From: Rhizobiaceae bacterium
Lineage (GTDB): Bacteria > Pseudomonadota > Alphaproteobacteria > Rhizobiales > Rhizobiaceae
Length of the DNA stretch: 64,000 nt
Reading direction: 5' to 3'
Assembly: GCA_017644005.1 (NCBI GenBank)
Contig: JAEPMJ010000001.1
Coordinates: forward strand, 682,001 to 746,000
Notes under the pieces: model-generated
What the model was told of the DNA's origin: nothing
Seen by the model: the letters and a program-made list of their open reading frames with translations, nothing else
The model's database searches: none
In this document: positions 28,376 through 35,955 of the stretch, one piece after another
Layout: the number at the start of each line of letters is the position of its first letter
Position numbering within the stretch: the first letter of the stretch is position 1
Position numbers and translations under genes: made by a program

Positions 28376-29119
28376 ATGCCGGTTACAGCAGATGCCCCCG
28401 CTCCCTACGCCCCTACGGCGGCAATATTGGCAATTATCAATCATCATCGAAACAAGGGGTTTTCGGGCGCGATAGACGCGGACGTTCTGGCGCGAATAGG
28501 CGTATCTGATAGCCTGATGTCTCGAACGCTTTATGCTCTGCAAGTTCTCGATCTCATTGGCGAGGATGGAAAGCCCACGGAGGTTTTCGAGGGCATTCGC
28601 CTCGCGCCCGAGGCTGAATATCAGCAACGGCTCCAGAATTGGCTGCAGGCGGCATACGCGGATGCGTTGCAGTATGTTGACCCCGCACAAGATGACGACA
28701 CCCGTATCAGAGACGCATTTCGCAGCTACAAGCCCCTTGGCCAACAGGCGCGTATGGTGACGTTGTTCACGGGGCTGTTCGCTGCCGCTGGTGTTCGGCC
28801 TGAGCGCGAGAAACAGTCACCGCGACGCCAATCAACGAGCAGCGGTGCGCGCCAAGCACCGCGTCGGCAATCAAACGTGCGCACACCCTCGCCACCACCA
28901 CTGAAAAGGGAGTCGTCGCCGCCATATTCCAATAACTTGCCTCCACCACTGGCCGGTCTGCTGGCTAGTCTACCATCGGAAAAGGCGGGATGGACTGCGG
29001 AGAAGCGCAACCAGTTCGTGGCGACGTTTGGTGCCGTCCTCGATTTCTGCATCCCAATTCGCGAGAATGCGGAGCAGGAGCCAGAAGAAGAAAACGAAAT
29101 GGAGGACGTTGAAGAATGA
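28376..29119 (+). CDS. DUF5343 domain protein
   Basis: A 247-residue protein. Residues 8-140 match the DUF5343 pattern: PYAPTAAILAIINHHRNKGFSGAIDADVLARIGVSDSLMSRTLYALQVLDLIGEDGKPTEVF, given here as one helical winged-helix-like unit in description. After it come a basic Ser/Arg/Pro-rich linker (about 140-190) and an acidic end (EQEPEEENEMEDVEE). The start at 28376 is set by TACGGAGGATC upstream. Genes of this family are often found in mobile or defence-associated DNA (general impression), and the low-GC upstream region agrees with transfer. Function is unknown. Confidence 0.75.
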   Translation: MPVTADAPAPYAPTAAILAIINHHRNKGFSGAIDADVLARIGVSDSLMSRTLYALQVLDLIGEDGKPTEVFEGIRLAPEAEYQQRLQNWLQAAYADALQYVDPAQDDDTRIRDAFRSYKPLGQQARMVTLFTGLFAAAGVRPEREKQSPRRQSTSSGARQAPRRQSNVRTPSPPPLKRESSPPYSNNLPPPLAGLLASLPSEKAGWTAEKRNQFVATFGAVLDFCIPIRENAEQEPEEENEMEDVEE

Positions 29120-29177
29120 GGCCCTAGGTAGCCCCTCGCGCTCTGGCAATCGGCGTCCGAGGGGAGACTAAGAGAAA

Positions 29178-29210
29178 GCCGCCAATCCCGGTTGCGACGG
29201 GAAAGGCGGC
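29178..29210 (+). other. Symmetrical hairpin downstream of DUF5343
   Basis: Outer arms GCCGCC and GGCGGC, a two-by-two AA internal loop, inner arms TCCCG and CGGGA, and a seven-base loop GTTGCGA. It could end the DUF5343 transcript, although only CTAGATG follows and there is no T-run. A second pair (CCCCTCG at 29132, CGAGGGG at 29158) lies just upstream. Confidence 0.45.
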
Positions 29211-29333
29211 CTAGATGACCAAGCAATCGAAACGAGGCAGGAAGCCCCGCGATTTCCTGGCACTCTCCAAGTCCTAGAATCGCATCTATCCCGCCTCGTT
29301 TCAAGGCCCACAGCCTTAGAAAGAGGTATCGAG

Positions 29334-29411
29334 ATGGTTTGGGTTAACCCCTACTATCGCATCCGCTTCGGCCGCATCGAACATGTCTGTGGACACTGGC
29401 GCGGCCACTAA
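29334..29411 (+). CDS. Possible 25-residue protein
   Basis: A short frame starting MVWVNPYYRIRFG and ending VCGHWRGH before TAA. A ribosome site AGAGG lies 7 bases before the ATG and a clear terminator follows 50 bases after the stop, so the segment has the layout of a small gene. The aromatic, basic composition (YYRIRF, GHWRGH) is unlike random high-GC frames. No family was recognised and it may not be translated. Confidence 0.35.
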   Translation: MVWVNPYYRIRFGRIEHVCGHWRGH

Positions 29412-29460
29412 GTAGGCGATGGCGGCGCTAGCCGTTCTTGCCTTTCCGATCAACCTGACT

Positions 29461-29494
29461 GCCGGGAGGGTCTTTGGCCTTCCCGGCCCTTTTT
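29461..29494 (+). terminator. Rho-independent terminator
   Basis: GCCGGGAGGG and GGCCTTCCCGGC form a stem of about 9 bp around TCTTT, followed by CCTTTTTC. It faces the plus direction and lies after the possible small gene, so something upstream on this strand is transcribed. Confidence 0.7.
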
Positions 29495-29813
29495 CATGCG
29501 CTTTGCGCGCTCCACAAGCTCCCGGACCTCTTTCCATTGTGTCGCAAGCCTGACAAGTTCGTGGCATAGATTACCCGGACAAACTCGGCAACGACGGCGG
29601 GGCGGCGGTATTCGTGAACAATCCACCCACATCCCTCCACCCAACCCCTTGGCCTGCCTGACATTCGCGTTTTTTCGCCCGCTGATTTATCCACGCCCTC
29701 GCCACCTCCCCTACCCTTGAGCCAGTTCTTCTCGCGGGAACGCCGCTCATGACGTGGCGGTCTCGTGAGCCGCGGTCGGGAGCGGTCGCCTATCAATCGA
29801 CAACGAGGCAGGC
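29495..29813. other. Intergenic region without a supported gene
   Basis: Several frames are open on both strands but all are rich in Arg/Pro, lack ribosome sites and show no recognisable motif. Nothing else was seen except the likely promoter region of the next gene; its ribosome site is weak. Confidence 0.4.
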
Positions 29814-30251
29814 ATGATGGACTGGAAAGAGGCGACCGAGCAGGAACGGGCGGCGCTGATGCGCGTCGTCACTCTGCTCCTTGCGCTGGCCGGCCTGGCC
29901 GAGTGTGCGGCGAGCCGTTCGCCCGCCATGCGCGGTTTCGTGCTCTGGGTGTTGCGTCGTGCCGAGGCCGTGGCGCGAGATTTCGTCGCCGGCGGTCATA
30001 ATGCGCCCTCGATGCCGGTCGAACCGGCGGGCAACCGCCCGGCGGACGCGTTACGCCTCGCCCTCAGCCTTCGCAGGCTCGCCCGGCAGCTTGAACGGCA
30101 GATCAAACGTCAGGCTAGGCTTATGCTTGGCGGCGCGGGCTCCGCCGGGACACAAGTGCGGCAACCGGTGCCGGCCATGCACGACGTCGCGCATGTCTTG
30201 TCCATGCTCATGGGCCTCGTCTGGCCGATCCCCGCGCCCGACACGTCATAA
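29814..30251 (+). CDS. Hypothetical protein
   Basis: A 145-residue protein that I do not recognise. It has a hydrophobic helix near residues 15-33 (MRVVTLLLALAGLAECAA), a basic amphipathic middle (LRLALSLRRLARQLERQIKRQARLM) and a hydrophobic C-terminus (VLSMLMGLVWPIPAP). Codon usage with GC-rich third positions fits a real gene. It is flanked by repeat-rich, gene-poor DNA. Confidence 0.5.
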   Translation: MMDWKEATEQERAALMRVVTLLLALAGLAECAASRSPAMRGFVLWVLRRAEAVARDFVAGGHNAPSMPVEPAGNRPADALRLALSLRRLARQLERQIKRQARLMLGGAGSAGTQVRQPVPAMHDVAHVLSMLMGLVWPIPAPDTS

Positions 30252-30320
30252 GCCGCACGAGGACGCGATAGAGTTCGAAATTCTGAAAGGTGAGTGTGGT
30301 CGTCAGCGCTCAGGCATGGA

Positions 30321-30482
30321 TCCTCGGGTCAAGCCCGAGGATGACGACAGCTATTTGCCGCGATGGCACACGACCGAAGGCCGAGCGCGCGCCGCAAGCC
30401 GCGATGCGCAGCGAAGCATAGCACGCAATACGGAGAAAGTTCGGCGCCCCGCGGAGCCGGTGACCCCGGACGTGTTCCGGGG
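30321..30482. repeat. Pair of extragenic palindromic repeats
   Basis: Two perfect short palindromes: TCCTCGGG and CCCGAGGA around TCAAG (30321-30341), and CCCCGGA and TCCGGGG around CGTGT (30464-30482). Translated, they give the DPRVKPEDD and TPDVFRG peptides often seen as spurious inserts in rhizobial proteins. They lie between the hypothetical gene and rpsU, and no gene is supported between them. Confidence 0.7.
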
Positions 30483-30509
30483 GAACTCGGCGTGAGCGAA
30501 ATAAAGTGC

Positions 30510-30749
30510 CTAGCGGCGGCCGCCGGCGGCTGATTTCTTCTTGGGCAGCAGGCCTTCGCGCTGCGCCTGTTTGCGGGCCAGCTTGCGCATGCGGCGCACG
30601 GCCTCGGCGCGCTGGCGCGCGCGGCGTTCGGACGGCTTTTCGTAAGAGCGGCGTGCCTTCATCTCGCGGAACACACCTTCGCGCTGCATTTTCTTCTTCA
30701 GGACCTTCAGCGCCTGGTCGACATTGTTATCGCGTACGAGAACCTGCAA
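30510..30749 (-). CDS. rpsU: 30S ribosomal protein S21
   Basis: A 79-residue S21: [24 protein letters not shown] followed by the basic [16 protein letters not shown] tail and a Lys/Arg-rich end. The only start that gives the family N-terminus is a TTG at 30749, with AAGGA 8 bases upstream; no ATG is available nearby in frame. S21 helps start-site selection on the small subunit. The C-terminus ([10 protein letters not shown]) is longer than in gammaproteobacteria, as is normal for rhizobia. Confidence 0.95.
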   Translation of the reverse strand: MQVLVRDNNVDQALKVLKKKMQREGVFREMKARRSYEKPSERRARQRAEAVRRMRKLARKQAQREGLLPKKKSAAGGRR

Positions 30750-31007
30750 TTGTTCGTCCTTCTGTTGGGCGGCAAAAAGAGATGCGCCGCCGGCATGGGG
30801 GTCAGCCGCTTCGGTATCCGAGAGAAACGACAAGCAAAGGCGCGGGAAGCTTCCGTGAAGGCGCCGCCACCTCGAATCGGCGGCGCGGAGCCCGCGCAAC
30901 GTGGCCGGAACATAGGGTTTCAGGCGCGAAAGGCAACCCCTGCGAGGGCAACAATCGGGGTTTGGCGGGGCACAAAACGCCTCAATTGCAGCCGGCGAGG
31001 GCGGGAT

Positions 31008-31538
31008 TCAGCCTGCGGCGCGGCGGCGCCAGGCATACCCGCCGGCCTTGTCGGACGCCTTCGCTGTCGGCTGATATTGATGCGCGATGCCGCCCGTCTC
31101 GCCCTTTTCCAGCCGCTTCAGCGTGGCCGGATTGGCGATTTCGAGTTCCGAAAAGCCGGTGCGGATCATATGCGCCACCTGGTCGATCAGCACGTCGCCC
31201 GCCGCGCGCAGCGGCCCCTCATAGCCATGGCGCGTACGCAAAAGCTCGGCCTTGGAGTAGCTGCGCCCATCGCCAAAGGCCGGGAAGGTCAACGAGACCA
31301 GCGCGACATCCCCCAGAAACGGCAGCAGGGCATCGAGTGCTTCGCCGGGCGCGACCTCGACGCCGATGCGGCCGGCAAATTCGGCGCGGCTGTTATCGCC
31401 CAGTGCCAGGAACGCGCTGAGCGGCAGCAGATAACGCCCCTCGCCCGCACCGGCCGGCAGATCGTCGACGCGCTGCCAGCTGTCGTCGCGAAACCCTTCG
31501 GCCGGCGTCCAGAGCCGTGTTTCGTTCTGTTCGGTCAT
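31008..31538 (-). CDS. DUF934 protein of the sulfite reduction operon
   Basis: A 176-residue cytoplasmic protein annotated in many alphaproteobacteria as DUF934, probably an accessory factor in sulfite reduction. Typical pieces are LPLSAFLALGDNSRAEFAGRIGVEVAPGE, FPAFGDGRSYSKAELLRTRHGYEGPLRA and GDVLIDQVAHMIRTGFSELEI. It begins 6 bases after the cysH stop with AGGCGAGC before the ATG and is the last gene of the cysG operon. No enzymatic activity is established. Confidence 0.9.
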   Translation of the reverse strand: MTEQNETRLWTPAEGFRDDSWQRVDDLPAGAGEGRYLLPLSAFLALGDNSRAEFAGRIGVEVAPGEALDALLPFLGDVALVSLTFPAFGDGRSYSKAELLRTRHGYEGPLRAAGDVLIDQVAHMIRTGFSELEIANPATLKRLEKGETGGIAHQYQPTAKASDKAGGYAWRRRAAG

Positions 31539-31544
31539 GCTCGC

Positions 31545-32294
31545 CTAGTTCTGCCGTGATGTGAGCGAGCCTTCCAGCCCGGTCAGGTGAATGCCGCATT
31601 CGGTCTTGGCCTGCCCCGCCCAGCGGCCGGAGCGCGCGTCGCCGCCGGCTTCCACCGGCTGCGTGCAGGGGAAGCAGCCGATCGACAGATAGCCATAGGC
31701 CACCAGCGGGTTTTCGCGCAGATCATGCGCGCGCATATAGGCGGCGAGGTCTTCGGTCGTCCAGTCGGCAATCGGGTTGATGCGGATGCGCTCGCCCACC
31801 GCCTCGAAAACCGGCATTGCCGACCGCGTCGACGCCTGATGGCGCTTGCGGCCTGTGAACCATGCCCTGTAGGGCTCCACCGCGCGCGCCATCGGCTCGA
31901 CCTTGCGGATGTCGCAGCAGGCGGCGGTGTCGCTCTTGTGCAGCAGGCCGTCGGGGTCGCCGGCAAGCAGCGCATCCTCCAGCGGGTGGACGATACGTAC
32001 ATTCGTCAGGCTCAGATCGTCGGCGAGCTGGTCGCGATATTGCAGCGTTTCGCCGAAATGTTTGCCGGTATCGAGGAAAGCGACCGGCACCGACGGGTCG
32101 ACATCGGCGATGAGCTTCAGGAGCACCGCCGAATCCGCGCCGAAGGACGACACCGCGGCGATTTCGCCGAGGAACCATTCGGTGATCGCCCGTTCGATCA
32201 GCTCATGAGCGTCGAGTGCTGCATAGCCTGCTTCAAGGTCGGCCGCCCTGGCGGCCGCGCTCCCGGGATCATGCTGCACGAACTTCGCGCCCAT
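31545..32294 (-). CDS. cysH: Assimilatory APS reductase (phosphoadenylyl/adenylyl-sulfate reductase)
   Basis: A 249-residue reductase that turns activated sulfate into sulfite. The nucleotide-binding SSFGADSAVLLKLIA is near residue 48, VAFLDTGKHFGETLQYRD follows, and the catalytic TECGIH lies near the C-terminus. The pair CC in TAACCDIRKVEP and CFPC later provide the four cysteines that bind a 4Fe-4S cluster, which marks the APS-using type rather than PAPS reductase. The start at 32294 has AAGGAGG upstream and lies 26 bases inside cysI. Confidence 0.94.
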   Translation of the reverse strand: MGAKFVQHDPGSAAARAADLEAGYAALDAHELIERAITEWFLGEIAAVSSFGADSAVLLKLIADVDPSVPVAFLDTGKHFGETLQYRDQLADDLSLTNVRIVHPLEDALLAGDPDGLLHKSDTAACCDIRKVEPMARAVEPYRAWFTGRKRHQASTRSAMPVFEAVGERIRINPIADWTTEDLAAYMRAHDLRENPLVAYGYLSIGCFPCTQPVEAGGDARSGRWAGQAKTECGIHLTGLEGSLTSRQN

Positions 32295-33945
32295 AAAGCG
32301 CCTCCTTGAACGGTGCAGCACCGAGCCGACGATAAGCGACCAGAAAGTCCTCGCTCTTGTCGGCGCGGTTGGCAAGATAGGTGTCGACGACGGTCTCGAT
32401 CGCGTCGGTGATCTCCTCGGCGGTGAAGCCGCGCCCGACGATCTGGCCGACAGACGTGTTCTCGTCGGCGGAACCACCCAACGTGATCTGGTAGAGTTCG
32501 GTGCCCTTCTTTTCAACGCCAAGTATGCCGATGTGGCCGACATGGTGGTGGCCGCAGGCATTGATGCAGCCGGAAATCTTGATCTTCAGATCGCCGATTT
32601 CCTCCTGCCGCCGCTGATCGCCGAACCGTGTCGATATCTCCTGCGCCACCGAAATCGAACGGGCATTGGCGAGCGCGCAATAGTCGAGGCCGGGACAGGC
32701 GATGATGTCGGTAACCAGCCCGGCGTTCGGCGTATGCAGGCCGATCGCGACCAGCGCATCGTAGACCGCCTTCAGATCGGCGCGGGCGACATGCGGCAGG
32801 ATGAGGTTCTGTTCGTGGCTGACGCGGATTTCGTCGAAGGCAAATTGCTCCGCGAGATCGGCCACGGCGTCCATCTGGGCGTCGGTCGCATCGCCCGGCA
32901 CTTCGCCGATACCCTTCAGCGAGATGGTCACCGAAGCGTAGTCGGGGTGGCGGTGTTCGTGAATGTTGCGGCGCAGCCATGCGTCGAAGCCTGCATTTGC
33001 CTTGCGTTCGGCGGCGACAGCCGCCCAGCCATCGGCGCGCTCGGCAAGTGCGGGCGGTGCGAAATACCTTTCGATGGCGCGGATGTCGGCGGCGGGCAGC
33101 TTGAGTTCTTCACTGGAGAGTTTCAGAGCGGCGAACTCGGCTTCCACCTGCCGGGTCAGTTCCTCAGTGCCGGTTTCATGAACCAGTATCTTGATGCGGG
33201 CCTTGTATTTGTTGTCGCGGCGGCCATGCAGATTGTACACCCGCATGATCGCGGTCGTGTAGGTCAGAAGATCTTCCTCGGGCAGGAAGTCGCGGATCAG
33301 CTTTGCGACCATGGGGGTGCGGCCCTGCCCGCCGCCGACATAGACGGCGAAGCCGAGTTTGCCGTTCCCGTCCTTCTTCACATGCAGGCCGATGTCGTGG
33401 GTCTGGATCGCAGCGCGATCGTGTTCAGCTCCCGTGACCGCAATCTTGAACTTGCGCGGCAGGTACGAAAACTCCGGGTGCACCGAAGACCACTGGCGAA
33501 GGATTTCCGCGTAGGGCCGTGGGTCGGCAAATTCGTCTGCGGCAGCACCGGCGAAGTGATCGGCTGTGACGTTGCGAATGCAATTGCCCGACGTCTGGAT
33601 GGCGTGCATCTCGACGCTCGCCAGCTCTTCCAGGATAGCTGGAATGTCCTTCAGCGCCGGCCAGTTGAACTGCAGGTTCTGGCGTGTCGTGAAGTGGCCG
33701 TAGCCTTTGTCATAGGTCCGCGCGATATGCGCCAGCATGCGCATCTGCTTCGACGACAGTGTGCCGTAGGGAATCGCAATCCTGAGCATGTAGGCGTGGA
33801 GCTGAAGGTAGACACCGTTCATCAGCCGCAACGGCTTGAACTGGTCCTCGGTCAGTTCGCCAGCCAGCCGGCGCTCGGCCTGATCGCGGAACTGGGCAAC
33901 GCGCTCGGCGACAAAGGCGTGATCAAACTCGTCGTAACGGTACAT
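32269..33945 (-). CDS. cysI: Sulfite reductase, hemoprotein subunit (nitrite/sulfite reductase family)
   Basis: A 558-residue siroheme enzyme that reduces sulfite to sulfide. It has the two ferredoxin-like half-domains and two siroheme domains; HFTTRQNLQFNWP is the siroheme carboxylate-binding segment, and the cluster cysteines are in CPGLDYCALANA and CINACGHH. No CysJ flavoprotein gene is present, so ferredoxin is the likely electron donor. It overlaps cysH by 26 bases and follows DUF2849 by 12. Confidence 0.94.
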   Translation of the reverse strand: MYRYDEFDHAFVAERVAQFRDQAERRLAGELTEDQFKPLRLMNGVYLQLHAYMLRIAIPYGTLSSKQMRMLAHIARTYDKGYGHFTTRQNLQFNWPALKDIPAILEELASVEMHAIQTSGNCIRNVTADHFAGAAADEFADPRPYAEILRQWSSVHPEFSYLPRKFKIAVTGAEHDRAAIQTHDIGLHVKKDGNGKLGFAVYVGGGQGRTPMVAKLIRDFLPEEDLLTYTTAIMRVYNLHGRRDNKYKARIKILVHETGTEELTRQVEAEFAALKLSSEELKLPAADIRAIERYFAPPALAERADGWAAVAAERKANAGFDAWLRRNIHEHRHPDYASVTISLKGIGEVPGDATDAQMDAVADLAEQFAFDEIRVSHEQNLILPHVARADLKAVYDALVAIGLHTPNAGLVTDIIACPGLDYCALANARSISVAQEISTRFGDQRRQEEIGDLKIKISGCINACGHHHVGHIGILGVEKKGTELYQITLGGSADENTSVGQIVGRGFTAEEITDAIETVVDTYLANRADKSEDFLVAYRRLGAAPFKEALYGREVRAA

Positions 33946-33957
33946 GGTTTCTCTTTC

Positions 33958-34266
33958 TCAGGCGGCGCTCTCAGCGCCCAGCCAGGCCTGCTTGCCGAGA
34001 TCGCGGCGATTGGTCGGACCGGCTGCACGGATACGCTCTCGCAGGCGGATCGGGACCGCCCTGCCATCAACCAGTTCGACATCGACGAAATTGACGTCAA
34101 CGACGAGGTTGGCTGCAAGCGACTGTGCGCCGATTGCTTCCATGCGGGCTTCGGCGTCGGGGTTAGCCGCGACATCGGCATGCGCGATGGTCTCGGCCCA
34201 ACTGTGATCGGCGGCAAGCCAGACGGCTTCGCCATCGACGAGGCGGTTGGCGGTGAGTATTTTCAT
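33958..34266 (-). CDS. DUF2849 protein
   Basis: A 102-residue protein that opens MKILTANRLVDGEAVWLAAD and continues HSWAETIAHADVAANPDAEARM. DUF2849 proteins sit between cysG and the sulfite reductase gene in most rhizobia. The start at 34266 is supported by GGAG and overlaps the cysG stop by 4 bases. Its conserved place in the operon suggests a part in siroheme-dependent sulfite reduction, but no activity is established. Confidence 0.9.
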   Translation of the reverse strand: MKILTANRLVDGEAVWLAADHSWAETIAHADVAANPDAEARMEAIGAQSLAANLVVDVNFVDVELVDGRAVPIRLRERIRAAGPTNRRDLGKQAWLGAESAA

Positions 34267-35708
34267 CGCGGAGCTCCACATTCGGCGGCCACGTTGCGCC
34301 AGGCGGCAATCGGCTCCGAGCGGTCGAAGCGAGCCCCGGCAACCGTGTCACCGATGATCGTCATGACCGGACCGGTCAGTTCGGTGCGCTCGGCCAAAGC
34401 CGGCAGGTCGGTCAGCGTGCCGTGCAGCAGGCGGCGACTGGGCTGGCCGGCGTTTTCGACGACAGCGACGCCCGTGTCGGGCGAGAGGCCGGCCTTGATC
34501 AGGCGCAGCGCCACGTCGGCTGCATTGGAGCGGCCCATATAGACGGCCACCGTTGCGCCATCGATTGCGAGGCGCGCCCAGTCGGGCAGGCTGGCGCCCT
34601 TGAGATCGTGGCCGGTGGTGAAGACCATCGACGACGCAACGCCGCGCAAGGTAAGCGGCAGCTCGAAATCGGCGGCGGCAGCAAAGGCCGCCGTGACACC
34701 CGGCACAACTTCGTAAGAGACACCGGCATCGCGCAGCGCCTGCATTTCTTCGCCGGCGCGACCGAACACCAGCGGATCGCCGGCCTTGAGGCGCACCACG
34801 CGCTTTCCGGCCCGCGCCAGCGATACCAGCAAATCGTTGATCTCGGCCTGCGATTTGGTGTGGCAGCCCTTGCGCTTTCCCGCGGCAATGCGCTCGGCAT
34901 CCCGGCGGCCGAGCGCAACGACAGCCTCGGGAACCAATGCGTCATGGACGATCACATCGGCTTCCATCAGGAGCCGGTGTGCACGCAGGGTGATGAGATC
35001 TTCCGCACCCGGGCCGGCGCCTACAAGCGCGACATGGCCTGTGGTCTCCTCGGGATGAAGAAGCAGCCTGTCGGCTGCGCGGCGGGCGGCATGCACGTCA
35101 CCTGCTTCGATTGCGCGCGCTGTCTCGCCAGCAAAGAACGCACTCCAGAAACGGCGGCGCGGCTGACCCTTTTCGACCAATTGCTCGACCAGTGTGCGGT
35201 AACCGGTCGCCAGATCAGCAAGTGCGCCGAGTGAGGGAGGCAGCAGACGCTCGATGCGCGCCCGAAGTTTCTGGGCAAGCACCGGACCCGCGCCTTCGGT
35301 GCCGATGGCGATCGCGAGCGGTGCGCGATTGACGAGAGCCGGCGTGAAGAAATCGCAGAGTTCCGGCCGGTCAACGGCATTGACGGGAATGCCAGCCACA
35401 CGCGCTGCCTCGACTACCAGGCGGTCGGCGGCCTCATCGCCAGTCGCAGCAAAGACGAGAGCCGCGCTTTCGAGCAGCGACGCGTCGAATGGCCCGCGGC
35501 GCAGCGCGATTTCGTTCCTTGCAATCCAGGTGGCGAAAGCCGGCTCGACATCTTGAGCGACGACGATCAGGTGCGCGCTCGACTGTGCAAGCAGTCGCGC
35601 CTTGGCAAACGCCTCCTCGCCACCGCCGACAATGACGACGGCACGGCCGGCGACCCGCATGAAGACGGGAAAAGCACTCAGTTTGCGGACAGGCTCTGGC
35701 ACGTCCAA
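34263..35708 (-). CDS. cysG: Siroheme synthase CysG
   Basis: A 481-residue fusion enzyme. Residues 1-215 are the precorrin-2 dehydrogenase/ferrochelatase (FPVFMRVAGRAVVIVGGGEEAFAKARLL, VFAATGDEAADRLVVEAARVAGIPVNAVD). Residues 228-470 are uroporphyrinogen III methyltransferase, with VALVGAGPGAEDLITLRAHRLL and VVRLKAGDPLVFGRAGEEMQAL. The start is TTG at 35708, with AAGGAGAG 7 bases upstream; start and ribosome site lie in a hairpin. It is the first gene of cysG-DUF2849-cysI-cysH-DUF934. Confidence 0.95.
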   Translation of the reverse strand: MDVPEPVRKLSAFPVFMRVAGRAVVIVGGGEEAFAKARLLAQSSAHLIVVAQDVEPAFATWIARNEIALRRGPFDASLLESAALVFAATGDEAADRLVVEAARVAGIPVNAVDRPELCDFFTPALVNRAPLAIAIGTEGAGPVLAQKLRARIERLLPPSLGALADLATGYRTLVEQLVEKGQPRRRFWSAFFAGETARAIEAGDVHAARRAADRLLLHPEETTGHVALVGAGPGAEDLITLRAHRLLMEADVIVHDALVPEAVVALGRRDAERIAAGKRKGCHTKSQAEINDLLVSLARAGKRVVRLKAGDPLVFGRAGEEMQALRDAGVSYEVVPGVTAAFAAAADFELPLTLRGVASSMVFTTGHDLKGASLPDWARLAIDGATVAVYMGRSNAADVALRLIKAGLSPDTGVAVVENAGQPSRRLLHGTLTDLPALAERTELTGPVMTIIGDTVAGARFDRSEPIAAWRNVAAECGAPR

Positions 35709-35728
35709 CGCAGCTCTCCTTGTTGGAC
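35703..35728 (-). promoter_or_regulatory. Hairpin enclosing the cysG ribosome site
   Basis: GTCCAAC and GTTGGAC pair perfectly over 7 bp. In the mRNA the AAGGAGAG ribosome site is in the 12-base loop, and the TTG start is part of the 3' arm. Folding would hinder translation of cysG, so the hairpin may set or regulate its level (inference). Confidence 0.55.
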
Positions 35729-35803
35729 GGCATCATGGTGCCAGGCAACATATTTCAGAAGGAACGCGCTGGCGCGGCGGCGGGCGGCGCGAAATCGGTT
35801 TTC

Positions 35804-35840
35804 TCCGCGTAACGAGAAACGCGGAATGCGATTCCCGCGT
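35804..35840 (-). promoter_or_regulatory. Competing hairpins in the cysG leader
   Basis: Three segments in a row: TCCGCGT (35804-35810), ACGCGGAAT (35819-35827) and ATTCCCGCGT (35831-35840). The middle one can pair with either neighbour, with loops of 8 and 3 bases, so only one hairpin can form at a time. It lies about 100 bases before the cysG start. The alternative is that these are protein-binding sites in the intergenic region shared with the divergent gene. Confidence 0.45.
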
Positions 35841-35955
35841 CTTGGTCTTGCTACTGCTCAGAGGCCCTCGTGAAGCGACGCCTGTTGACCCATACCATGG
35901 TCAGGACATCATTAGGCTTTATCCATGATCTGGGCGGGAAAGATGGAGAGATTTC

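Noticed and set aside
29215..29277. Plus-strand 20-codon frame MTKQSKRGRKPRDF next to the hairpin after DUF5343
   Set aside because: No good ribosome site and the start lies against the hairpin; too short to support.
30750..31559. Plus-strand frame opposite the rpsU upstream region and DUF934
   Set aside because: Arg/Ala-rich without motif or ribosome site, and it covers the DUF934 gene in antisense.
32533..34542. Long plus-strand frame opposite cysI, DUF2849 and cysG
   Set aside because: Shadow of the three minus-strand genes, which show conserved motifs; no domain on the plus strand.
35709..35955. Possible SAM-II or other known SAM riboswitch before cysG
   Set aside because: The conserved cores of the known SAM classes could not be found; only the generic competing hairpins are reported.
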